From assembly GCF_008329645.1 (NCBI RefSeq), contig NZ_CP043474.1, forward strand, positions 1,736,001-1,800,000: a DNA stretch of 64,000 bases, read 5' to 3'. Positions 53,008 to 63,285 of the stretch are shown here, piece after piece. A program made the translations under genes and the position numbers. Each line of letters starts with the position of its first letter. The first letter of the stretch is position 1. The notes beneath the pieces were generated by a model. That model did no database searches. It was not told the DNA's origin and worked only from the letters and a program-made list of their open reading frames with translations. Origin of the DNA: Mycolicibacterium grossiae (GTDB lineage Bacteria > Actinomycetota > Actinomycetes > Mycobacteriales > Mycobacteriaceae).

Positions 53008-54780
53008 ATGAGCGACCCCCTGGGGTTGTCGATCGGGACCACCGCGATGGTCAGCGCTCGCGTCGGCAACCCACCCGTCACCCGCCCCGCCGCGGTCTCC
53101 GCGTCCGGCCAGGTCCTGCGCGGCTTCGTCGAACGCGTCGGCGACCCGGTGCCGCTGGTGGCCGCCGACGGGTCGCGGCACCTAGCCGACGACCTCGTCG
53201 TCGCGGCGCTCGACGACCTCGCCGGCGCCGGGGGTGCCGAGCGGATCGCGATCGCCGTACCCGCGCACTGGAACGGCGCGACCCTGCGCTCCCTGCGCGC
53301 GGCCATGCGCGCCCGGCCCGGGCTGGCGCCGCACGGCGTCCCGGCCCGCCTGGTGTCCGACGCGGTGGCGGCGCTGACGACCATGCACGCCGGCGTCGGA
53401 CTGCCCACCCACGGGGTCGTGGTACTCGCGGACGTCGGCGGCGGCGGCACCAGCCTCACGCTGGCCGACGCCACGTCCTCCTTCGAACCCCTCGAGACCA
53501 CCCGGATCACCGACTTCGCCGGCGACCGCATCGACCAGGCGCTGCTCGCGCACGTCCTCGCCGGCCTCGACGCCGACTCCGATCCCGCGGGCACCGCCGC
53601 CGTGGGGTCCCTCGCCCGGCTGCGCGACGCGTGCCGGACCGCGAAGGAGACGCTGAGCACCGCGGACACCGCGAGTGTGACCGTCGACCTCCCAGGTCAC
53701 CGCTCGACCGTGTCGGTGACCCGCGCCGAACTCGACGCCCTGCTCGACGCGCCGCTGGCCGCGGTGCTGACCGGGCTCGACGACCTGCTCGAGCGCAACC
53801 GCGTCGACCGGGCAGACGTGACCGCGATGGCCGTCGTCGGCGGCGGTGCCCCCATCCCGCTGATCGCACGGCGCCTCGCGGCCCACGGCGCCGGGACGGT
53901 GCACGTGACGTCACAGCCCGGGCTCGACGCCGCGCTCGGAGCTGCCGTCTACGCCGCCCGAGCCGTCGACGCCGACGCGCCGACGGGTGTCGCGCAGGCC
54001 GCGGTGCTCACCGAGGTGATCAGCGAAGCCGCGCCGGGGTCGGCGACGTTCCGCGCGCTGGCCTGGTCGCAGGACGACGACGCGCTCGACGACCCGGTGC
54101 CCTTCACCGACGAGTACCGCTACGACACCGGCACCACCCGGGCCGTCGCCCAGTACGTGCCCGGCGACGACCGCGAGGTGCCACCACGGGTCTGGCAACG
54201 GCTGCCACAGCTGGTGTTCGGGGTGGCGGCCGTGCTGGCCCTCGTCGCGGTCGGTGGCGTCGCCATCGCGCTGACCAGCGCCACCGAGGACTCCCGGCCC
54301 ACGCCCAGCACCGCACCGGTGGTCGTCACCTCGCCGCCGGCGCCACCGCCGGCGACCGAACCCCCGGCGGCGCCGCCGCCGTCCGAGCTGCCGCCGCCTG
54401 CCGCGGCCACCGAGGCGCCCCCGAGCGTCGTCACCAGCGCCGCGCCGCCACCTCCGCAGACCGTGACCGTGGAGCGCCCACCCGCGACCACGACGATCAC
54501 GACGGTCGAGCCCACGACCACGACCACCACGACCACGACCGCGACGACCACGACCACCGCGCCCACGACGACCGAGACCACGACCACCGAGACCACCACG
54601 TCACCGTCCCCGACGATGACGACGAGCTACATCACGGTCCCCTTCGTCCCCGTGCCCATCCCGATCCAGGTGCCCTCGACCTCGGCGCCGCCGGTCTACC
54701 AACAGCCGCCGGTGTACCAGCAGCCCCCGGTGTACCAGCAACCGCCGTATTACCGGCAGCCGCCGCAGTACCCGTACTGA
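53008..54780 (+). CDS. Membrane-anchored Hsp70-like protein with Thr/Pro-rich tail
   Basis: 590 residues. Residues 1 to about 335 form an Hsp70/actin-type ATPase domain: phosphate-1 loop LSIGTT, phosphate-2 VVLADVGGGGTSLTL, and the adenosine motif AVVGGGAPIPL. There is no peptide-binding domain. Instead comes one membrane helix (about 400-424), a long Pro/Ser/Thr-rich low-complexity region (about 430-560) and four VYQQPP-type repeats at the very end. The ATPase domain would be cytosolic and the tail outside. Function unknown; relatives exist in actinobacteria. ATG at 53008. Confidence 0.8.
   Translation: MSDPLGLSIGTTAMVSARVGNPPVTRPAAVSASGQVLRGFVERVGDPVPLVAADGSRHLADDLVVAALDDLAGAGGAERIAIAVPAHWNGATLRSLRAAMRARPGLAPHGVPARLVSDAVAALTTMHAGVGLPTHGVVVLADVGGGGTSLTLADATSSFEPLETTRITDFAGDRIDQALLAHVLAGLDADSDPAGTAAVGSLARLRDACRTAKETLSTADTASVTVDLPGHRSTVSVTRAELDALLDAPLAAVLTGLDDLLERNRVDRADVTAMAVVGGGAPIPLIARRLAAHGAGTVHVTSQPGLDAALGAAVYAARAVDADAPTGVAQAAVLTEVISEAAPGSATFRALAWSQDDDALDDPVPFTDEYRYDTGTTRAVAQYVPGDDREVPPRVWQRLPQLVFGVAAVLALVAVGGVAIALTSATEDSRPTPSTAPVVVTSPPAPPPATEPPAAPPPSELPPPAAATEAPPSVVTSAAPPPPQTVTVERPPATTTITTVEPTTTTTTTTTATTTTTAPTTTETTTTETTTSPSPTMTTSYITVPFVPVPIPIQVPSTSAPPVYQQPPVYQQPPVYQQPPYYRQPPQYPY
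54694..54765 (+). repeat. Four tandem 18-base repeats at the 3' end of the Hsp70-like gene
   Basis: Units of 18 bases starting at 54694, 54712, 54730 and 54748 encode VYQQPP three times and YYRQPP once. They follow a Thr-rich low-complexity stretch (about 54486-54605) built from ACG/ACC codons. In-frame, so copy number can vary. Confidence 0.85.
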
Positions 54781-54858
54781 GCGCGTTCGCGTCGGCGTCG
54801 AGCAACGTCACAGCGCCGCCACAGCATCTGAGCCGGGAATGCCCGCACCATCGTGGGC

Positions 54859-55140
54859 ATGAACGAAGAACGCGAACGGTCCGACCGCACCGTGGTGCGG
54901 TTGCTCGCCGTCTCGGGCGCCTGCGCACTGAGCGCTCTGGGCCTGTTGGGAATGCACTACGCCGCAGCCGGTTCCGGGACGTCCGCAGTGCTGGCGGGCT
55001 CCGGGGACGCCCCGACCAACACGGTGTACGTCCAACCCGTGGTCGGTGGGGCGACGATGGGAGCCACCGCCACCTGGACCACCCCGGCGGCGACGCCGCA
55101 GGTGGCGAAGGCCACCCCGCCGATCAAGGCGGGAGGCTGA
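54859..55140 (+). CDS. Small membrane/exported protein
   Basis: 93 residues. An acidic/basic start (MNEERERSDR), one hydrophobic helix (about 13-37) and a Thr/Pro/Ala-rich outer tail containing TNTVYVQPVVGGATMGATATW. No family recognised beyond similar short mycobacterial exported proteins. ATG at 54859 (an in-frame GTG is two codons earlier). It lies 78 bases after the Hsp70-like gene and one base before the next gene, so all three may be cotranscribed. Confidence 0.65.
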   Translation: MNEERERSDRTVVRLLAVSGACALSALGLLGMHYAAAGSGTSAVLAGSGDAPTNTVYVQPVVGGATMGATATWTTPAATPQVAKATPPIKAGG

Positions 55141-55141
55141 C

Positions 55142-55552
55142 ATGCGCTGTCGTGCAACGGTACTGGCCGGTGCGGCCTTCGCCGGCCTGGTCCTGGGGAC
55201 GAGCAGTGTCGCCCACGCATCGGCGCCGACGGTGACGGGGCAGAAGTACTCCGACGCCCAGTCCGCGATCAGCGGCGCCGGGATGAAGGCCGTCGTCTCC
55301 ACGACGGTGGGCGACCAGAAGGCCTGGCCGGACTGCCTGGTGTCCAATCAGCAGGTGCGCCAGGTCGCCCCGCCGGAGAACAGCGCGGGATCGACCACCA
55401 ACGAGGTCGTGGTGTCGCTCGACTGCGACGCCGACGCGGCCTCGGCGACCAAGCCCGGATACTCCGCCGCGAGCACCGAGGGGCGCGCGATCGCCGCCGA
55501 GGCGGCGAAGCAGAAGGCCCAGGAGAAAACGAAGGCCGCCACGTCGGGTTGA
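55142..55552 (+). CDS. Secreted PASTA-like protein
   Basis: 136 residues. Signal peptide at about 1-27 (ending AHASA), then one PASTA-like domain, APTVTGQKYSDAQSAISGAGMKAVV, with two Cys (in WPDCLV and LDCDAD) that could form a disulfide, and an Ala/Lys-rich C-terminal helix. PASTA domains bind peptidoglycan or beta-lactams in kinases and penicillin-binding proteins; here the domain stands alone. Starts one base after the previous gene's stop. Confidence 0.72.
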   Translation: MRCRATVLAGAAFAGLVLGTSSVAHASAPTVTGQKYSDAQSAISGAGMKAVVSTTVGDQKAWPDCLVSNQQVRQVAPPENSAGSTTNEVVVSLDCDADAASATKPGYSAASTEGRAIAAEAAKQKAQEKTKAATSG

Positions 55553-56580
55553 TCAGACCGGTTCCAGCTCGAATCGTGGATGATGACACGCCGCAACGTG
55601 ATTCGGGAGCAGCTCGGCCAGTCGCGGATCGTCGGTGCGGCACACGTCGGTCGCCCACGGGCACCGGGTGTGGAAGTGACAACCCGACGGCGGGTCGATC
55701 GGGCTCGGCACGTCCCCCTCGAGCACCAGGCGCTCGCGCTGAGCGTTCAATCGGGGATCGGGCACGGGCACCGCGGACAGCAGGGCGTTCGAGTAGGGGT
55801 GCAGCGGCCGCTGGTACAGGGCATGCGCGTCGGTCATCTCGACGATCCGGCCGAGGTACATCACCGCGACGCGGTCGGACACGTGGCGTACGACACCGAG
55901 GTCGTGCGCCACGAAGAGGTAGGCCAAGCCCAATTCGTCCTGCAGATCCTCGAGCAGGTTGATGATCTGTGCCTGCACCGAGACGTCGAGCGCCGACACC
56001 GGCTCGTCGGCGATGATCAGCTTCGGCCGCAGCCCCAGCGCCCGCGCGATCCCGATGCGCTGACGCTGACCGCCGGAGAACTCGTGCGGATAGCGCTCGG
56101 CGTGTTCGGGCTGCAACCCGACGCGGTCGAGCAGGTCGCGCACGCGCACCGTGACGTCGCGACCGGAGGCCAGGCCGTGCAGTTCGATGGGCTCGCCGAT
56201 GATCTGTCCGATCCGCTTGCGTGGGTTCAGCGAGGCGTAGGGATCCTGGAAGATCATCTGCATCTGGCGGCGCAGCGGCCGCAGCGCACGACGCGAGCGG
56301 CCGACGAGTTCCTGCCCCTCGAACCGCACCGAACCCGACGTCGGCGCGGTCAGCTGCAGGATCGTGCGGCTCAACGTCGACTTGCCGCAACCGGATTCAC
56401 CGACCAGCCCCAGCGTCTCGCCGGCCCGGATGGTCAGGCTGACGCCGTCGACGGCCTTGACCCGGCCGACTTCGCGGTCGACGACCAGACCCGACTTGAT
56501 CGGGAAGTGCTTGACCAGGTCCGTGACCTCCAGCAGCGGCTCGCCACCTCCGGTCGCGCCCGTGCCCGTCCCACTCGTCG

Positions 56581-56584
<4 letters not shown>
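55553..56584 (-). CDS. Oligopeptide/dipeptide ABC importer ATP-binding protein (OppF/DppF type)
   Basis: 343 residues. Walker [10 protein letters not shown], signature [15 protein letters not shown], Walker [13 protein letters not shown], and the C-terminal [14 protein letters not shown] iron-sulfur-like Cys motif of the Opp/Dpp ATPases. GTG start at 56584 inside a 4-base overlap with the partner ATPase gene. With it, it powers import by the two permeases and the lipoprotein upstream in the same operon. Confidence 0.93.
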
Positions 56585-57578
<994 letters not shown>

Positions 57579-57582
<4 letters not shown>

Positions 57583-58541
57583 GATGCGGCCGCCTCTCCG
57601 AGTCGGATGCGTGGGTCGAGAAACGCGTACAGGATGTCGACGACGCCGTTGAACAGCACGATGAAGAACGCGCCGAACATCGTCACGCCCATCAGCGGCG
57701 GCAGGTCGAGGCTGCCGATCGCCCGGCCGGCGTAGAGCCCGACGCCGTTGATGTTGAACACCGTCTCGGTGAGGATCGCCCCGCCGCCGACGACGGCGCC
57801 GAAGTCGAGGCCGAACAGCGTGACGATCGGAATCATGGAATTGCGCAGCACGTGTCGGATGCGCACCTGCCGCTCCGCGATCCCCTTGGCCCGCGCGGTG
57901 CGCACGTAGTCCTCGTTCATCACGTCGAGCATGTTCGAACGCAGCACCCGGCTGTAGAAGCCGACGTAGAGCACCGCGAGCGTGAGCCACGGCAGGATGA
58001 GGTGCGTGAACCAGCGGAGCGGGTCGTCGGTCAACGGGACGTAGCTGCTCGTGGCAAACAACTCCACCTTGAAGGTGAAGAAGTACAGCAGGATCGCCGC
58101 CAGCCAGAACACCGGCATCGAGATGCCCACCAACGACAGGATGGTCAGCGCGCGATCGGTGAATCTTCCGGCGTGGATGGCGCTGGTGTAGCCGAACACC
58201 ACCGCCAGCACCATCCACAGCACCGCCGCTCCGATCGTCAGCGACAGCGTCGCGGGCAGCCCGCGCCAGATCTGATCGGTGACGTTCTGCGCGCTGGCGT
58301 ACGACGTCAGCTGACCGGTGAAGATCTTCCGCATCAGCGTCAGGTACTGCACCGGCAGTGGCTGGTCGAGACCGAGATCCGCGCTGACCCGGGCGATCAG
58401 CTCGGGGTTGGCGTTCTTGCCGGCGATGCGGATCGCCGGGTTCGAGTTCGGGATCACGTTGAAGATGAGGAACACGATCACCGAGATGGCGAACAGCACG
58501 GCGACCATCCCGGTCACGCGCCGGGCGATGAAGCGCAGCAT
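57579..58541 (-). CDS. ABC importer permease (OppB/DppB type)
   Basis: 320 residues with six membrane helices. Starts MLRFIARRVTGMVAVLFAISV, the conserved beginning of OppB-type permeases, and includes the coupling-helix region YVRTARAKGIAERQVRIRHVLRN that docks to the ATPases. ATG at 58541, overlapping the stop of the other permease gene. Confidence 0.93.
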
Positions 58542-59578
58542 CAGTGCTCCAACCGGATCTTGGCACGCGGATCCAGTGCGTCACGAAGGCCGTCACCGAA
58601 CACGTTGAGCGACAACACCGTCAGCACGATCATCAGGCCGGGGATGATCGTCAGGTGCGGCGCGGTGTAAATGGTCTGGTAGCCGTCGGCGATCATCGTG
58701 CCCCAGGACGCACCCGGCGGCCGCACCCCGGCACCCAGGAAGCTCAGCGCCGATTCGAGCAGCATGTCGTTCGCGATGTTGAGCGTGAAGAACACGATGA
58801 TCGTCGACACCACGTTGGGCAGCAGCTCGGTGACCATGATCCGCAGCGGCCCCTTGCCCTGGGCGACGGCCGCCTCCACGAACTCCTTCTCCCGCAGCGC
58901 CAGGATCTCGCCGCGGATCGGCCGCGCCATGTAGGGCACGTAGACCATGCCGATGATGAGGATGGGGATCCACACCGAATCACCGGCGAGCGTGACGAAT
59001 CCGAGGCTGAGCCCGCCGACGGCGAGCGCCGTACCCAGCGCGATGCCGAGCAGCAGCACGGGGAACGCCCACACGACGTCCATCACCCGAGACAGCACCG
59101 CGTCGATCCACCCGCGGTAGAAGCCGCACAGCAGGCCGACCACGACGGCGACCACTGTCGTGATGGCGGCCGCCGCCACCCCGATGAAGATCGACGTGCG
59201 CCCGCCGTAGAGCAACCGGACCATGACGTCGCGACCGTTCTGGTCGGCCCCGAGCAGGTACTGGCCGCGCAGGCCGGGACCGATGGGCGTGCCGTCCGGC
59301 GACACCACGTCGACCGATGCGCCGTCGACGGAGATCGTGTCGGTGATGTGGTTGGCGTCGGGCGTGGTGTGCGCGACGCGGTCGGCCCACAGCGGCGCCG
59401 CCAGGCACGCCAGCACGATGACGACGAACAGCAGTCCGAACGCGAGCGCGGTCTTGTTGCGGCGCAACCGGACCCATGCGAGGTACCAGGGGCTGCGCCC
59501 CCGGATCTCGGCAGACGACATCCCGGTGGGTAGTGGCGGCTCGTCCGGCACCTCCACCTCGGTGAACGGCGCGGCCAT
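58541..59578 (-). CDS. ABC importer permease (OppC/DppC type)
   Basis: 345 residues. A hydrophilic N-terminus of about 45 residues, then six membrane helices with the OppC-type LLGADQNGRDVMVRLLYGGRTS segment and the coupling loop FVEAAVAQGKGPLRIMVTELLPN. ATG at 59578 overlaps the stop of the binding-protein gene by one base (TAATG), again indicating translational coupling. Confidence 0.93.
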   Translation of the reverse strand: MAAPFTEVEVPDEPPLPTGMSSAEIRGRSPWYLAWVRLRRNKTALAFGLLFVVIVLACLAAPLWADRVAHTTPDANHITDTISVDGASVDVVSPDGTPIGPGLRGQYLLGADQNGRDVMVRLLYGGRTSIFIGVAAAAITTVVAVVVGLLCGFYRGWIDAVLSRVMDVVWAFPVLLLGIALGTALAVGGLSLGFVTLAGDSVWIPILIIGMVYVPYMARPIRGEILALREKEFVEAAVAQGKGPLRIMVTELLPNVVSTIIVFFTLNIANDMLLESALSFLGAGVRPPGASWGTMIADGYQTIYTAPHLTIIPGLMIVLTVLSLNVFGDGLRDALDPRAKIRLEH

Positions 59579-61227
59579 TACTTCAGCGCGAAGGAGCTGA
59601 AGTCCTGGCTGAACAGCAGATGTCGATAGCTCTTGTCGAAGTCCATCCGCTCGGACAGGAAGGTCGTGTACTGCTCGTTGCCGTACGGCGCCCACACGGC
59701 CTGCTCCATGTAGGAGCGGTCGAGCGCGGCGTAGCCGTCCTTGACGCCCGGGTCCTCGAGCTGCTTGGTGCGCAGCTCGTTCATGCGCGCATCGAGGTCG
59801 GGCAGGCTCGCGCGAGAGTAGTTGTTGCCGTTGGTCGGCAGGATGCTCGCACCGTTGAGCAGCGGCCGGAAGAAGTCGTCCGGATGCGGGAAGTCCTGGA
59901 ACCAGTCGCCGAACCCGGTGTCGAGGTCGGGCGTGGACTGGTTGCCGATCGTGGCCCAGTAGACGTCACCGGAGATGACCTTGAGCGTCGCGTTGAAGCC
60001 GAGCTGGCTCAGCACGTCGTGGTAGTACTCGCCGATCCGCTTGCGGTCGGGCTCGTCGTCGGTCCACACGGTGATGTCGCGGTCGGCCGGATTCGCTTCG
60101 GCGATCAGCTGCTTGGCCTTGCCGAGGTCGGGGCCGGGATACAGGGTGAAGTCCTGGTGGCCGGGCATCCCGGGCGGCAGGATCTGCTGCGACGGGTGCA
60201 ACCGCCCGCCGAACACGCGGTTGAGGGCCTCCGGGTCGATCGCGTAGTTCACGGCCTGACGCACCTTGAGGTCGTTGAACGGCGCGGTCTGGGTGTTCAT
60301 CCAGAAGTAGTAGGTGTTGATTGAGTCCTCCATGCGGAATCGACTGGCGTAGCGCGACTTCACCTCCGCGAGACGGTCCGCGTCGGGCGGGTCGGACATG
60401 TAGTCGACGCGGTTCTGCTCGATGTCGGTCACCTGCGCGGTGTTGCTCTTGTTCTGCGTGATGGTGATCTTGTCGACCGACGCGTCGGCGACTTCGTCGG
60501 CTCCGGCGTCGCGGACCGAGGAGAAGTTCGGGTTGCGTTCCATGGTCATGGTCTGGGGCGCCTGGACCTGGGAGATCATGAAGGGCCCGCTGGCGGGCGG
60601 CGGATCGTTGGTCGCGTCCTTGTCCAGCGGCGTCGACGGCGGGACCGGCGCCGCGAACGGGAGGCCCAGCACGTTGTCGAAGGTGCCGTTGGCCTCGGTC
60701 AGCGTGATGGTGATGTCACCGGTCGCGTCGTTGGTGGCGATGCCGCTGATGGTGTCGGCCTTGCCCTCCGCGTAGTCGGTGGCGCCCACGATGGGCTCGT
60801 AGAAGACCGAACCGCCCGAATTAGCCTTGAACAGACGTTGAATCGCGTAGGTGAAGTCCGACGCCTTGATGGGCGTGCCGTCGGAGTACTTCATGTTCGA
60901 CCGCAGCTTCAGCTTGTAGATCTTGCCGTCCGGCGACACCTCGGGCATGTCCTGCGCGAGGCCCGGCACCACCTGGGTGCCGTCCTCGCCCTTGGCGTGC
61001 CGATAGGTGAGCAGGGGGACGTAGACGTTGTAGAGCGTCTCCCAGCCCTCGACGGTGTAGGACAGCTGCGGATCCACGTAGTCGGGGAACGACGTCATGG
61101 TGACGGTGATGTCGCCACCCCCGCCACCACTGCCGCCCGACCCGCCGGAGTCGCCGCCGCAGGCGGCGACCCCCAGCGTCAGCGTGGCGACGCACGCGAC
61201 GGTGGAAATCCGTCGAAGCATGCCCAT
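59578..61227 (-). CDS. Substrate-binding lipoprotein of the oligopeptide ABC importer (family 5)
   Basis: 549 residues. Lipoprotein signal with LGVAAC and lipidated Cys23, then a Gly/Ser-rich linker and a family-5 solute-binding domain (VVPGLAQDMPEVSPDGKIYKLKLR, GTPIKASDFTYAIQRL, RQAVNYAIDPEAL). It captures peptides or other solutes outside the membrane for the OppBCDF-type importer. ATG at 61227 has GAGGAGG 6 bases upstream. First gene of a five-gene operon; a dyad sits just upstream. Confidence 0.93.
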   Translation of the reverse strand: MGMLRRISTVACVATLTLGVAACGGDSGGSGGSGGGGGDITVTMTSFPDYVDPQLSYTVEGWETLYNVYVPLLTYRHAKGEDGTQVVPGLAQDMPEVSPDGKIYKLKLRSNMKYSDGTPIKASDFTYAIQRLFKANSGGSVFYEPIVGATDYAEGKADTISGIATNDATGDITITLTEANGTFDNVLGLPFAAPVPPSTPLDKDATNDPPPASGPFMISQVQAPQTMTMERNPNFSSVRDAGADEVADASVDKITITQNKSNTAQVTDIEQNRVDYMSDPPDADRLAEVKSRYASRFRMEDSINTYYFWMNTQTAPFNDLKVRQAVNYAIDPEALNRVFGGRLHPSQQILPPGMPGHQDFTLYPGPDLGKAKQLIAEANPADRDITVWTDDEPDRKRIGEYYHDVLSQLGFNATLKVISGDVYWATIGNQSTPDLDTGFGDWFQDFPHPDDFFRPLLNGASILPTNGNNYSRASLPDLDARMNELRTKQLEDPGVKDGYAALDRSYMEQAVWAPYGNEQYTTFLSERMDFDKSYRHLLFSQDFSSFALK

Positions 61228-61245
61228 TCGAGCCTCCTCGTGATT

Positions 61246-61264
61246 GACCGGTGGCTGTCCGGTC
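61246..61264. promoter_or_regulatory. Inverted repeat upstream of the oligopeptide importer operon
   Basis: GACCGG (61246-61251) and CCGGTC (61259-61264) are 7 bases apart; the match extends to 8 of 9 bases per arm. It lies just before the ribosome-binding site of the binding-protein gene and could be a repressor operator. The remaining bases back to the methyltransferase stop show only an A/T-richer patch around 61305-61325. Confidence 0.35.
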
Positions 61265-61372
61265 GATGTCCTCACATGAAACGCCCCGTGGCGTGTCCGC
61301 ATTGCATCTTTTCCGAAAAACGGCGTATGGCAAGTCGAACGGTCCGGAACGACCCCGGCTCCGTCGGAAGAA

Positions 61373-62440
61373 TCAGGCGCGCAGCGAACGTTTGACGGAA
61401 ACGAAAATTCGCTCCGCCAACCGGGGCGGGACCGAGTTGCCCAACTGGGCCTGGACGCTGGCGCGGCTACCCACGAGTTCGAACTCGTCGGGGAACGTGA
61501 ACAGCCGCTTCACCTCCGCGACGCGGAGCCGGCGATTGCTCCAGTGGAAGGGGCCGACGTTGGGTCCGGGCTGGGCCTGAATGGTGGGTGAGGGCTTCTC
61601 GGGGTCGAGTTTGAGCAAAAACGACCAGTACCGACTGCGCCACGCGAATTTGGGTTCGGGATGGCCGCGTTCGGCGGTGTAGTGGAGGTAGTTCCCGCCC
61701 GGCGGGATGTCGGGCAGCAGCGCCGCGTACTGTCCGCGGAGCACCTCCTCGGGCTCCGGATCGCACACCAGGCCGGCGAGCGCTTCCCCGGCGGTGACGA
61801 ACGGACGCTCGGCGTTGCCGGTGGTACGGCGCTCCCAGCTGCCGCCGTGCGTGGGCTCGGGCAACTCGGGGACGGGGCTGCCCTTCGGGGCGCCGACGAT
61901 GAACAGGCGCGGACGGGCCTGCGGCACACCGAAATTCGCCGCGTGCAGCACGTCCATGCGGTACGCGTAGCCGGCCTCGTCGATCTCGCGCAGCAGACGC
62001 AGCAGTGCCGGTCGGCTGGCGCGGTTGTCGTAGGTGAGGGCGTAGACGTTCTCGAGGACGAACCTGCGTGGCCTGGCTTCGCGCAACACCCGGGTGTATT
62101 CCTGCAGCAGCGAGGCGTCGGGATCCAGTCCCGAGCGCTTCCACTCCAGCCAGAACCCGCTCTTCGAGAACGGCGTGCACGGGGGTCCGCCCAGGAGCAG
62201 GTCCGGGCGCTGACCCGTGCGCAGCCCGGCGGCGCGCAGGATCTCCGCGGTGCTGGTCTCCAGGATGTCCTTCTGGATGACCGGGGAGGCGAGCGTCGCG
62301 AAGTTCTTCTCCATGGTGAGCGCGGCGTCGCGGTTGCGTTCGACCGCTGCCCGGACGTCGAAGCCGGCTGCCTCCGCACCGAGATCGAGACCGCCGGCGC
62401 CGGAGAACAGCGAGATCGCCGTTCCCTTGCTGCTCGCCAT
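61373..62440 (-). CDS. DNA cytosine-C5 methyltransferase of a type II restriction-modification system
   Basis: 355 residues with all main C5 motifs: I LFSGAGGLDLG (11-21), IV GGPPCTPFS with catalytic Cys88, VI ENV (130-132), VIII QARPR (174-178) and X QLGNSVPP (332-339). The target-recognition region lies at about 190-300. It transfers a methyl group from SAM to carbon 5 of cytosine in a specific site. An in-frame ATG four codons upstream (62452) is possible. It follows the nuclease gene by 56 bases on the same strand, and protects the host from it. Confidence 0.93.
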   Translation of the reverse strand: MASSKGTAISLFSGAGGLDLGAEAAGFDVRAAVERNRDAALTMEKNFATLASPVIQKDILETSTAEILRAAGLRTGQRPDLLLGGPPCTPFSKSGFWLEWKRSGLDPDASLLQEYTRVLREARPRRFVLENVYALTYDNRASRPALLRLLREIDEAGYAYRMDVLHAANFGVPQARPRLFIVGAPKGSPVPELPEPTHGGSWERRTTGNAERPFVTAGEALAGLVCDPEPEEVLRGQYAALLPDIPPGGNYLHYTAERGHPEPKFAWRSRYWSFLLKLDPEKPSPTIQAQPGPNVGPFHWSNRRLRVAEVKRLFTFPDEFELVGSRASVQAQLGNSVPPRLAERIFVSVKRSLRA

Positions 62441-62496
62441 GGCGAAGAGCATCCCACGACCGACCGACGAAAACCGGTCAAGACCGCGGCGCGGGC

Positions 62497-63255
62497 CTAC
62501 CGGTCGAGTTCCTTGGCGAGCAGCAGCTCGACGGCGCGGGCGGTCTTGAACGGGTAGCGCCGCCAGTAGGAGTAGAAGTCGGCCTCGGTGTCGAACTCGC
62601 CGCGCCCGGCGCGCAGATCGTCGATCTTGTCGACGGCGCCGATGTACTCGCGGGTAGTCGACGAGCGGTGCCTGCTGGCGATGCGCCAGGGCTGCTGCAC
62701 GATCAGCTCGAGGTCGGCGACCCGCCCCGGTGCGGTCTCGTCGAGGGTGTAGATGCCCAGCACGTCGAGGTGCGAGGCGTATTCGGCGAACGGCCGCATG
62801 ACGCCGGGGAACGAGATCTTCGGGTGCCGGAAGTAGGTGTTGCCGGTGTAGAGCGTGATGCGGCTCTGCGTGCGGGGGAGCGGGTTGCCGCGCGCGCCGA
62901 CGGCACGGCGGGCCACCTTGATGTCCACGGCGTGGAAGCCGCCGCCGAACGCCTCGCCGCCGAACTCGACGTCGGGGTAGCCGCGTTCGGTGCCGCGCGC
63001 CGCGGTGGCGCCGGGAAGGTCGGCGGCGCGGTCCATCAGGAAGCTGACGATGCCGACCTCCAGCACGTTGGCCAGCGCCGCGGGCTCCTTGGGCAGCGGC
63101 AGGATGTGGCCGCCGGCCACCAGCTGGGCCAGCAGGTCCTCGGCGTCGGCGGCGACCAGCGGCCACGCGTGGTCCCCGCGGCTGCGGAACACCCCGCCCA
63201 GGCCCCAGCCGTAGTCGGCGCACTGGTCGCGGAGCCACTGCTCGACGTCGGTCAT
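62497..63255 (-). CDS. EcoRV-like type II restriction endonuclease
   Basis: 252 residues, near EcoRV (245). The PD-(D/E)xK core is P94-D95 in YPDVEF and D111-I-K113 in HAVDIKVA; E66 in VLEVGI lines up with the EcoRV glutamate at 45. Further parallels with EcoRV, from memory: SRITLYTGNTYFRH, the PF-x-x-Y-x-x-H helix (PFAEYASHLDVLGIYT), QPWRIAS, and the GEFDTEADFYSYWRRY tail against GIFDSEDEFLDYWRNY. It should cut double-stranded DNA at an unmethylated palindrome; the exact site is not known. The recognition loop reads RSSTT where EcoRV has GSGNTT. Confidence 0.85.
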   Translation of the reverse strand: MTDVEQWLRDQCADYGWGLGGVFRSRGDHAWPLVAADAEDLLAQLVAGGHILPLPKEPAALANVLEVGIVSFLMDRAADLPGATAARGTERGYPDVEFGGEAFGGGFHAVDIKVARRAVGARGNPLPRTQSRITLYTGNTYFRHPKISFPGVMRPFAEYASHLDVLGIYTLDETAPGRVADLELIVQQPWRIASRHRSSTTREYIGAVDKIDDLRAGRGEFDTEADFYSYWRRYPFKTARAVELLLAKELDR

Positions 63256-63285
63256 CGCCAGGCAGCTTGCCAGATGCGCGGCGGG

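Noticed and set aside
52342..53181. Long N-terminal extension of the NTF2-like protein
   Set aside because: The extra residues have no family match and would run into the start of the Hsp70-like gene on the other strand.
54486..54605. ACG/ACC-rich tract considered as a repeat array or CRISPR-like element
   Set aside because: It is coding Thr-rich low-complexity sequence in the Hsp70-like gene, with no spacers and no regular period.
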